DNA of 64,000 nt, from contig NC_034422.1 in assembly GCF_002078875.1 (NCBI RefSeq), positions 759,861 through 823,860 on the forward strand. The letters are read 5' to 3'. Made by a program: the position numbers and the translations under genes. Within the stretch, counting starts at the first letter, position 1, and the number at the start of each line of letters is the position of its first letter. The stretch is from Numida meleagris. Taxonomy: Eukaryota; Chordata; Aves; Galliformes; Numididae. The notes below the pieces were generated by a model, which had not been told where the DNA came from, made no database searches, and saw only the letters and a program-made list of their open reading frames with translations. Below are positions 14,101 to 26,100 of this stretch, piece after piece.

Positions 14101-17100
14101 CTCAAGCCTCTTGGCTAACAGGATCTCTAATCAGGAGTAAGAATCAAAATCCTTTGCTGATGCAGCTTGAAGTCTTTTTTTTTTTTTTAGATCTCTTTGC
14201 CATTTGGCTGTCAATCTAAAGTAAACTGTTCTTGTTTTGCTGCTTAGTCCAAAGCTGCAGAGCCAGTGTGTGGTGCTTGCAAAGGAAACGCAGCTTGGAG
14301 TAATTCCTGTTTGGTCTTTCTGGAATTCAAAGTTATTTTCTGACCCTCTTGAGTGGGAAGAAATGCAAGGCAGTTTCACAAGCTGTGCCATGCAAGGCTG
14401 CTAAGGAAACCTGCTCAAAAGAATGACTTCATGAGAGGGGAACTAATATTTTGCCTTTTTTTTAATTTCCCATGGGAAGGCTAATCTTTAAGAACACAGA
14501 ATCCTCTGAGGCCAATAAAATTGAGATTTGAAAAAGCAAAATGCTGTTTCATTGTTAGGACCATGAAATACAGTTTGTTTTTATTGCGATTCTTTTTCCT
14601 TTCAGGAAAGCACTAGGTTTAACAGCTGTAATATATTATTCTAGCACCCCTTGTTGTTGGCTTTCCCGCTATTGTTTCACTGTGTTTTATCTTTAAGATC
14701 TCAGTCACGTTAAATGTGTTTTCTTGTTTTATGCAGATACTAAAGGCATCGCACTGCAGCACTGCCCCACCTATCCCCGCTCTGCATGTTTTCTTATCGT
14801 TTGGTGATAAATTAGTTATCTTCCATTTTGCACAGCAAGAATAACATCTATTGATTTAACTCTAATGGAGTTAATGTAACTTATTGGCAACACTTATTCC
14901 CTTTTTTTCCTTTTAAGAACATTTCTCTTTGCTTAGGTGCAGGCTCCTGTTCTGTTGTAGGCGCATGTGTGAGTGTGGGGGATGTTTATATACCTGCCAG
15001 GAAAACATTGTCCTGGGAATAGCTGCAGTTCTCTTCTCATCTGATGGTGTGAGGGATTGCTTTATTTTCAACAGCTGCTTAATAATCAAGGTCTAGTTGG
15101 ACAAGTTTTATTTATACTGTAGCCATTGGTTGCCAGCACAACAGAAGATCAAGGAGCCCAACAGTACTACACGAAGGTTCATCAAGGCCTCTCCCATGCA
15201 GCTGGAATCTAGTTTTAATTGTGCTAGCAAGTTAGTATGTTTATTTGTTTTAACACATTAGTTCCGTGATGGCACAAGTGCTCATAGACATTTAGGAATG
15301 TTTTTGATTACCCCCAAAAAAGAAGAAATAAAAAGCCCCAGGTGGTTGTGGCGGTGCTGCTGGCCGGTTCTGGTACCATTTGTGGGGTTACAGTTGCAGC
15401 TCTGTGGGGAATACTGATAGAAGTTTGTGCAGTTGATCTTCTTTTTCTGCTAAGATATCCTATGCCACTTCGAAGAGAGTTATTGCGGAATGTCAGCATT
15501 CTTAATGTTCTCTTCAAACTACCGCTCTCTTTTGGTAAAGGAAAATCTTGACAGTGCTTCTCTCACACGGGTGGATTTGATAGTATGACAGTAGAGGTGT
15601 TTCCTTCAGCTTTAAAGAAAGGCTTGAGCAGTGCCACTTGCCAGATGCCTAGCATTCTGCTAGCTGCTCACCCCTGCAGTGAGCTCATTAGGAAAAGAAT
15701 GTATGCAGGAACAGTTCGTTGGGTTTTTTGTTAATCTTAGACATTAGTGACAATAAAAAGAACTGTTTATGGATTTTTACCTCTTAATGGACTTCAAATA
15801 ACTTTCTGGAGTTTAGGTGGGTAATTAGCTTTTGTCGTCTTGATTCCAGAAACAACAGACTGCCTTTGTTTTTTGTACAAATATTTTTGCATGGATTGCA
15901 TTGTTTTTTGATGCTTAATGCATCCCATCTCCAAATTCATTGGTTTTACTTCTTCATTTTAACTTTTTGGTTTTGTCTGCTCCTGTACTGTGCTCCATGT
16001 AAATCTGTGGGTTTTTTAATGATTTACTTGTTATATGCAGAAGTACATGTATATATTTAAAGGCATTTTTCTTCTGTATCTCTTTAAAAATCTTCAAGTG
16101 TCTGTTATTTGGTACTTTGGGCAATAAGACAAGTGCGTATTTAGTAACCTTCAGAAAGTGCTATGCAAAATTATTGTTTCACAAATATTTTATTAGTTAT
16201 GTAGCAGTTATTATTAGCAAATAGTGTTCTGGTACTGATGTTTATTCCTTGAGTACAGCTATGGATTCTTGTCCAAAGGCCTTGGTTGCATCTTGACATC
16301 ATAAAATCACAGAACAGCCGGAGTTGGAAGGGCCCCTCAGGGACCATCCAGTCCAACTGCTGGCTCCACAAAGGAGCACGCACAACCCAAACCCGATGTC
16401 TGGGAGTGGTGTCCCAGTGCTCCTCGAGCTCTGGCCGCTCAGGGCTGCACCTGCTGCACTGGGGTGCCATGGCCATGCCGACCCACCGCGGTGAAGGACC
16501 TCTTCCTAAAGCCCAGGCAGAGTGGGACAGATCCTTCCCTCGCCCATCTAGCAGTGCTGAGCCTGATGCACTTTGGGCTGCAGCTGGCCCTTCTGGCTGC
16601 CAGGGCACACTGCATTCAACTTCCCATCCGCCAGAACTCCCAGAGCCCTTTCTGTGGGGCTGCCCTGTCCTACGTGCAGAATCTGGCACTCACTCAGCTT
16701 CGTGCAGTGGGTAACCGCCCAGCTCTCCGGTCCGTCAAGAGCTCTGCAAGGCCTCTGCTCTTGAGGCAATTGACAGCTCCTTCTAAGTTAGTATCCTCTG
16801 CAAACTTGTTTAGTGTGCTGTTGTGTCGTGCATCTGGGTCCTTTATAGAACTGCTGAAGAGAACTGACCCTAAAATGGAGCCGTGGGGGATGTGACAGCA
16901 GACTGTGTCACAGATATGGATTATAGTTTAATTCAGAGGTAATCTAAGCAAACGCTTTGTCTTGTTACAATGACTGTTAATAAACTGCTTTTAAAGAGAG
17001 AAACTCTATAGTTGGCAAACTCAGCAGTGTTTCTAAGATCTGCTTTTTGTAGTAGCAGAATGAAATCTTTAAAATCCAAACGTGTAGCATAGGCTGCCTT

Positions 17101-20100
17101 TGTCTGTTTTACAGTTGTGATTAATTTCCACTTTGTACTTGTTTCTTAAGTCTCTGAACATGCACGTTACTGAAGGAGTGCTCTTATGCCTGAGCTGTTC
17201 TTCCTAGGGTACTCACACACTCGAGGTTTAAGGCTGGCTGTTGAGTGAAGGAAAAACGAAAAGTGCTGATGTATTTTTCTGCATAGGTAGAATGAAATTA
17301 ATGGGATGTAAGATAGTCTTATAGTACCTAATCTAATTTGGTAGTTCATGCAGTAAAAGAACAAGTGGTGGTAATTCCTGTTAATTGATTGGTTTTTAAA
17401 GCAGCATCAGACTGCTTCAAGCAGAAGAACCTGCTTGGAGACTTTTAGATGTGACGGACCAGTGATGTTTTTCATGTTTCTGTAACGTAATGATGACTCT
17501 TCAATGGAATAAGAATTTATTATTTTCCTTCCTCTTTTTTAAACTTGTCAGGTTCTAGATGAGATTTCTGAGCATGGCATTAGGATTTACCAGCTCCCTG
17601 ATGCAGATTCTGATGAAGATGAGGAATTTAAAGAGCAAACTAGAGTCTTAAAGGTAAGTTTTACTCTTTCTTAATTTACTGCTTTGCTGCCGCTTTCAGG
17701 CCTACTGTATGCTTAAAGATATTAATTCCTTTATAATATGCATTGAAAATTCAAGTTTTCTTCTTGGAAAAAATGTTGATTCTGAATTACAATCCTTCTT
17801 AATCCATTCTTTGCTTCATCAGAGCTCCAAATGTAGTATTGTGGCTTCCTTTTCTTTTTTAAATTTAAGTAACTGTTCACCAAGGACTGTGGTTTGCTGT
17901 TTTCTGACAGCCTGACAAACCTTTCAAAACGCAAGCAAAAAGAGAATGTGCACATTACAGTTACTGTACTAATTAACAACTCTCCTCTTGTTAGTGTAGG
18001 TAATAAAGGTTTTAATTAAATCTCTTTGTGTTAGTGCTCTGATACTTCCACAGATGCTTGAAGAACATATCTGAAATTCTGTCTCCAGCTACTTCAGTCT
18101 GTACCTGAAGCATGTTTCTGTTGGCTGTTTTCCATGCATGATGTTATGTCAGATGACAAATTATGCCCAAATTGTGTTTCAACAACAGTCAAACGTTCCT
18201 AAAACAAAGTGTCATTTCCTTTTGAGCTTCTGCTAAGACAAATCAATCCTAACAAAGCTATGGATTTCAGTAAGAGGTTGCACTGTCCAGGAGAGGATTT
18301 GTCGGTTTTCTGATGATGTGGAAGGATTTTATTAAAATACTTCTGTCAACATTTCTTTTCCCCATCTCCTGTCTGTTATAATATCTTTGTGCTTTCCTTA
18401 AAAGAAAAAAGCAAACAACTAAGCCCACAAAAAAAACACCAAAAAAAAAAATCCCCCCCCAAAAAAAAGGAAACCAACCCTCTCCCCCAACCAAAACCCA
18501 CTGCAATAACTTGTTTTGCTCTGTCTCAATTAGGCTAGCATTCCCTTTGCTGTTATTGGATCCAATCAACTTATTGAGGTGAAAGGGAAAAAAATCCGAG
18601 GCCGCCTGTATCCCTGGGGAGTTGTTGAAGTTGAAAACCCTGAGCACAATGATTTCCTTAAATTGCGCACAATGCTGGTGTGAGTAATGGTAAAATCATT
18701 GCATCTCCCGGTGACGTAACTCTGTTAGAATGGCTGCAGAATTCCATGAGCATGAGTTCCTTAATTCAAGGGGAGCCCTAATGAAGTGTAGATTGACTTT
18801 TTTTTTTTGCCTCCACTTTTATACCCCAGCTTGATTTACTGCTGTGATCCTCTGGTCTGACTTAATATAAAACACACAACATATTTTCTTATCAGATATG
18901 TTGTATCTTATGTGAACTGTTTTTATGTCGTTATGTATAAATTGAAGCCTTCTTATAGTGCCGTGGGTGAGGCAGAGAGACTTTTAGATGCTAAAGCGAT
19001 TGATGAATCCATGAAGATGAGCATTCTAAAGGCAAAGCTCAGTTTTCTTGTCAGTATAGGAAAGTCTGTGTTAAATAGGATACCCCTCACCGCTGCTGTC
19101 TGTAGCTGATATGGATATTCTGCCAGCGTAGATGGCTTTAATAATTTCTTATGATATCTTGCTGTTGTTGTAATTGAATTCTGTTGTGCATTTTTGGTTT
19201 TAGTCTCTGCTGAGCAGGGATTGCCCTCTGCTGGTCATCGTTTCCAGCAGCGTTTCTTTCTCTAGACAATTGAAAGCTGTTGGGTGAAGTTGCTGTTACC
19301 TTAGCCGAGCAGCTCCGCCCAGTTTTCAGTTACAAACTGTAGTTAATGACCTTTAAGTGTCAAAAAATACTTCAGGAATTAAATCTTTTTGAATGAGTCT
19401 TCACAAGGTTCTAACACTGCAGACTCGTTTAAACAACTCCTTTAAAGCAATGTGTGAACAAGACAGCACACTGCGTGTGTTTTAAGGATACTGGTGGGAG
19501 GGTTCTAAACTAGAAATTAAAACACTAGCGAGCATGAAAGCATTGTCCTGGCTGGCTTCATGGCAGTTTTGGTCTATAAAAATTATCCTTCTAGTGAATG
19601 CATCCGTTATATAAAATAAAAATGGAAGACAAGAAAGTCCTTATCTTCCCTTTGACAAGAAGGATGAAGCACTCATTAAGGCTTTGCATGTTCTAGGACT
19701 CACATGCAGGACCTGCAGGAGGTGACCCAAGATTTGCACTATGAGAACTTCCGTTCAGAGAGGCTGAAGAGAACTGGCAAGTAAGTATCTGAGTGTCTTT
19801 GGGCTCTCTTGCTGTGAGTCTCTTCTTTTTCTCTGTGGCACCTGACACACTTTTCTTCTTATTTCAACTAGTTCTTCACTGTTTCTTATCAAATTTCATT
19901 ATGTGGAGTTAGTGAAACTTGTAAGATGTTTTTGTTGAAGTGTTAAGCGTGACTCCTGTGAAGTGCCATGCTAACAGACAGCTGTTCTTGTTTTTGTATC
20001 CATTCCCTCTTCTCTATGCTTTTAAGTGGAAGATGCATAAAGAAGCAGGATGTAGACATTATCAGGTAAAAACCTATCTGAAAAAACCAAACTCTAGTGG

Positions 20101-23100
20101 GCACTTTTATTAGGTCACAGCCTATTAAGGTGATGAGATGAAGACTGCCATGCTGGATTTTTTTCTTGCTCCTTCACATATAGCTACAGAGAGAAGCTTA
20201 GCCCAAGCAATCTTTTTTGTAATGTTTTTTTTCTTTTTCTCTTGTAATGCTTCTGTCCTTGGCAAATTTAATGCTTTAAGTCCACAACTGCTCTCGCTGC
20301 ATCTATCTCGATATTCTCCCCATCTTGTTCTTGACATATTCATCCAAGTGTTCAGATCTTAAACAGGAGACGAAATAGCTTAAGTAGCAATTCCACAATT
20401 GTTTTCATGGATGATTTTGTACCATGGATGGGTGGTAGAGGGAATCTACTGGCAAAAAAATCGCCATAGCAATGAAGAAATTGCACTTCAAGAAACAGAG
20501 GAAGAAAATTGGAGAAGGAGAATAAAAGGAGTCTAGGAACAGATAGAAGATGGCATTTTACAGAAGTGATACAAATGTGTTTAAAAATGTCCCTATTTCT
20601 GCTATGAGAAAGCATGCAGGCTTTTGTTGCAGTAGCTGAAATATGAACCCTGAAGCTGTTCTTGGAGACGTTTTCTGTATCTTAGATCATCAATGTGTTC
20701 TTTTCTTCACGTAGGCCTGTTGAAGAAGAAGTTGTAGACAAGGACAGAATCCTTCAGCAGAAGGAGGCTGAGGTAAGAGAGCTTCCAGAACTATTGTTCT
20801 TTAAATGAATCTGCCATGCTCCGCTTTCAGTGTTCTGCATCAGCTACTGCCTACAGAGTGTAAGACAGGAGTAGTGAGAAATAACAGATGTAAACTGTTG
20901 TATGCAAGTTGACATAAAGTTGTGTGTGCAAGGTGTGGTTGTGTGCTGGGGATAGTAGGTCGCATGGGGACTCTTGGTTGTGTAGGCAGAATATCTCTCA
21001 TCTCCAGTTTGCATGCTATCTTTCCATAAACAGAATTTATATTTTCTGTTAAGTAACAAAGCCTATTTATGTCTGTTATCTATATGTGCTGTTTTAAACA
21101 TATGTTGGAGTAGACTGGTGGACTAATGTCATTTCAGATGCACATGGTTTAGCACAAACATGTTAACAGTAGATTTATCCATGTCTTGTGCCTAAAGAGT
21201 AGAAGAGGTTACAGAGTCTTAAAAATCCTATGGTACAATTTGTGTGCGTGTCTCTTTATTTTACCCCTGACTCGCAGCAAAACCCATACATTTTCTTTAA
21301 TACCCTCAACTTATGGATTTGTACTTCTCAATCTTTGTTTTCTTAATCTGCTATCAAGTTATTGCTAAGCCTTTCACCCTGATATTTTTACGTTGAAGTT
21401 CTAAAGATTCAAAGATTGTCAGCCTAATATTCAAATGTAAGTACTGCGCTGCCAGTGCTTATGACTTCTTGCATGGTGGAAATGCTTTCTGCCAGTGTTT
21501 TTTTCTGTTTATCCTCATTTTATCCAGTTCAGCTTTGATTCAAGCCCATAAATGGAGGAATGCATGAATTAAAAGGCCTATATGTGTATGTGTGTGTGTA
21601 TATATATATATATACACATACATATATATATATATATGTAGTGATTTGGAGTAAGAAATTAAAGTAATAAAAACAAAAATACAACCCATTATGTGTATTT
21701 CTGAGTTGAAGGATTCAGACTCCAGTACCCGGAAGTCTATGAAATATAGTTACTGCAGTCTGTGCGTTTCCTTTTTCCTTTATAGCATCCATGTTTAAAA
21801 ATAGCTGACCCTGATTACCTGGCATGTTGACATAGTCAGCTGTTTCTGTATTTCCTTTTAGGAAATTTTTTTTTGCTATTTATCACCATAGCTAGTTGTT
21901 AATAACATGAATTACCAGAGATTAAATGAGATAGAACTTCAAGCGTGCCTGCAGTGATAAAGGTGCAGCTATGTTGCTGAAGTGATGACCACGCACTTAG
22001 GGCAGTGGACCTTCTCCAAGTACTTTGTACACACATCAGCTGCCTCCCCTTTCCTGCTGTATGTTTGAAGCAGCAGCAGACCATCAGTCAATAGCCAGGA
22101 GTACCCGATGCCTTGGAAATGTCAGAAGCATGGTTAGAGAAATACCTTGTTATTTTTTTCCACTGCTTCCATATTTCACGCAACGCACTTAGAGTTTAAG
22201 TGATAACTGTTTATCCTTATGTTATTTAAATGCTATAAATTGTGTGTACCTAGTAGGTAAGTAGAAATTTAGGCGTTCTTCTTGAACTACTTGTCTTCGG
22301 GTTTACACCTGCAAACATTCTGCTGTAACTGTTCTCATTAGATTAGTTGATATGGTAAGCTCCTCATGATAGACTGATCTATTCTGACTCCATGCAAATG
22401 TATATATAGTATTTATATGTGTATGGAATGTAGCTTTTATGTATTATGGTTAAATAGGTGAAGTCTTGAATTTCTTGACGGGTGATCTCTGAAAGTTCCC
22501 TCTGGGACTAGTCATCTCTGAATAACTGCTGCTGAAGTTGCAGAGAGGATTAGGTTAGAACTTGAAAAGACAAACAGATTTTTATGTTCTGCATTCTATT
22601 GTCCCTAAGAGATCAAGAAGCTTTGCTGAATCTTCTGTAGATAAGCTGGTATGAAATCTCTTCATCTCCGTATCATCCCTATGCTTCAGACTGGGAAAAA
22701 TCTGGGGAGGAAAGAAGCACAGAGGAAATGGGCTTGCATTCCACAGCCTTTGCAGAGAAAACAAATATCCATTTCCCCTCCTGTTTTGCATTCCCATCAG
22801 TAACGGTGCCTGTTCTATTTACAGTTTTGTAAGGTTTATATAACCTTGGAAGGAATGAACACTTGGGTTAGTGCCAGGATCATCGTAATCGAATCATCAC
22901 TTGAAAATGATTTTTTATTATGCCGAAGGATGCGGTCCCCGGTTCCCAATTTGGAGTTGCTAATTTGTCATTTTGAATGCGTTGCTCGGTTTGGCAATGC
23001 TTTGTGTTCATCTTCAGGAGATGATCCGTTCTCCTGAGCTGGGAAGTGAAAATAAGAGTAAAGATAACCACATTCCTTACCGTAAATGTGCTGAAGCTCC

Positions 23101-26100
23101 GGTTATTTTGGCGTTGTGGCTCAAACTTAGGTAGCCTGTAGTGTTGTGCAATCCTTTCTTTTACTCTGAAAATATTTCATAATAAAATCCTTTCAAAGTT
23201 TTAAGAGGGAATATTTCCAGGAAACTCTGAAGTCCACGATTACATGAAAACAACAAGAAACAAAGTTCTTCAGATTTAAAAATGTATATATATTTAATAT
23301 TTTTATTTTTTGCCTGCTGAACACCTTGTTTAGACAGAAGTACTTGTCTGTATTGTGGGCAAAGTATTAGAGATGGAATCTTGTAGGTGAAGCAGAGCTG
23401 TTTATCTGTGGCTTGTGTCCCTGGGGGCCGTTAGGAAGCTGGGTGATCCCCTTTGAGCTCTGTAACCTTCACTCCCATTTTAGAAGCCTGTTGTTTCCTT
23501 TGTGTTGCTGCAAGTGTTGTATGTACCAAGTACCCATACTTGGTTACATGATATTTTAAGCCACCTTTTAGTCCTGATGTAAGAACTAAAGTAGGTGCAG
23601 CTTATACCGAGGTTAAATTTACTCTTTTGATTTTTATTATCTGGGAATTTGCAGGAAATTTTCTTCTGTTCAGGTTTCTAAATGTTGTTTCCTAGCTTCC
23701 TGCTTGTCATGTGGATCATCCCTGTGCTGTCATGTTTCTTTAGGGAATGCATGCAAGTTCCCTGCAGAATATGTTAGTTCTGCTCTTACAAGCAAGAGGC
23801 TGTATTGCTGAGCAAGATCAAAGCGCTGTTATGCCCTTGCTCCTTGCAATGCAGGGGACAGAGACATTAATTTGAGTCGTATGTGAAGCTTTAGATTCGT
23901 CTTTATTAAAATAAAAGACCTTCTGTGCTGTACTTCCAGTAAGGTGAAACGCAACTTATTTTGAACTTGTATCATGTGGAAATGGTTCTTGTGTCCTCTC
24001 CTCACTTGAAGAGGAACATGGGAAGAGACTGGCATTGTTACCACGCTGAGTATGGCTCGGGTTGATTCCCTGTCTGGGCAGAGGGCAGGCGCACGAGAGC
24101 GGATTTATTTGTGGATTTTACACTTGAGCTGCCAGGATTTATACAGTGCAAATGATTGCCTTCTTGAGATATTTGTGTTCTCCCTGAATTCAGTTATTAC
24201 CTCTGGTGCTGTTGTTGGCTGGCAGTGCCTAGCATTCCTCATGGGCTCTGCTGAGCATGCTGCTATGAAATGCGTGGCTGTGACTTCCAGCAGAGATGTT
24301 CAGAAGCTGTCGTTTTACAGCAAAGAGAAACCGCTCTGGATTGTTTGCGTATCATATGCCCCGCAAAAGCCAGAACAAAATGCAGTGAAAAACTACGGTT
24401 GTCTTCTGAAGATAGATGTGTATAAATGTCGCTGTGTTTTTCTTTCTTTACTTTCTTTGCCAGCTTTCCTTTATTAGAAAGAAACATCAGTGTCTTATTA
24501 CGTGCTAACAGCCATAGGATAAAACTGTGCCTGGTTGTTCCTGAAAGCCTTCCTGAATTCTGCCAAGAGCTTCAGCAACCTGCCACTGTTTAGCTAATGG
24601 TGGAGATTAACTCTTCACCAGGAGAGCTCAAAAACACTAGAAGCAAGTGTAAAAGGAAAATCTTAGTGTTAGTGTTACTTCTTATGATCTTAGTGTTAGT
24701 GTTACTTCTTTTGTCTCATCTTAAAATTGAGTCACCCAGCATATGAATTCTTTCAAGGTGTGGACATGTTCTTACCTGTTAGGTTAAGAAAACCTAAGAC
24801 TTAGAGGTGTATTCAAGTCTTAACATATGATGTTCATCGTAGAATCATAGAATGGCCTGGGTTGAAAAGGACCTTAGAGATCACCTAGTGTCAACTCCCC
24901 TACTGTGGGCAGGGTTGCCAGCCGCTAGACCAGGCTGCCCAGAGCCACATCCAGCCTGGCCTTGAATGCCTCCCTGCTGACTATTGCAGAATGCTGCGTT
25001 TGAAAAAATCACCATAATACATGTGTAACGGCATCTTTCCTTGTGATTACTGAATGGTTTTTATTTTGGGAATACTTCAGGGCTCAATTTTAAGTGTTCT
25101 TGGGAAAGCTCAAGTAGGCAAGCTTCCAATAAAGCCAGTTCTCACTCCGGTGGTAAATCTGCAGAAGGGTAGTTCAAAAGACCAGGTGTCCCACATCTGT
25201 ACAAATGGATCTTTGAACCATTTTTCTTTCCTTGGACCAGGGAATCAACACAGCTCTCATTTCCTTACTTCTTTTGTTTTCCATCCTGCAGTAGTATGCT
25301 ATGTCTTTATCGGAGGCTTTCTGACTGTTTAGCAGAAAGATACAGGTGGGTGTCTAACAGTCAGTGCAGAGTAACCTGTAGCACACTGTTCCTGTGAATC
25401 TCCTTTTCTCAGAGTGTATCTACACTGCAGTCACAGGAACCTGAATCAGCCTTTGCTGAACCCTGTTCTGCTGCAGCAAAAAGATTATGTCCCAGTATAT
25501 AAGGCAGCTAATTTTAGACAAATTCTGCTGCCTCTGGCTGCACTGCAGTGTATGCCCTTCTGTTTCTTACTCTTTCCCAAATCTGTATCTGAAGCCATGC
25601 AAGAAAGAGTGATGCAGGCACCTGTGGCTGCTCTTTCCCAGTTCTAGGCATGGAGCAGCACAACGCTACGTACTCTACATGCATGTACTCAAGCATTCAC
25701 TGCTAATTCTTCTGGATTGAATGTAATGAAGTAAGAAGTATCTCAGTGGCTAATACAGCTGCCTGGAGGAAAATACAGTATAACTGTTGAAACACAGCAG
25801 TACATTTCAATTGGAGAGTTTTGTTCTTTTTTTCCCTCCGCAAAGTGATCAGTCATTCTCTGACTACTAATGATAAAAGCTTGATGGCACAATGTTAAAA
25901 CTACCCAGTCATTCTTAGGATAGTAACAACTTGCTGCACAAGCAGCAGATCTGTTACGGGATCTCCAGTTTCAGATGACATTGTATTTTATACACTGTGC
26001 ATGGAAATTGCAGCCTATTTATTTCTAATTGGTAGGGTAGAGCGCTTGCAGTTGTGCACGTGTGGCTTCTCTACCTGCATCTGAAAGGAAATACCTAATT

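Noticed and set aside
16171..16895. ORFs of 140-170 codons on both strands
   Set aside because: They lie in a CR1 LINE fragment with no intact reverse-transcriptase frame.
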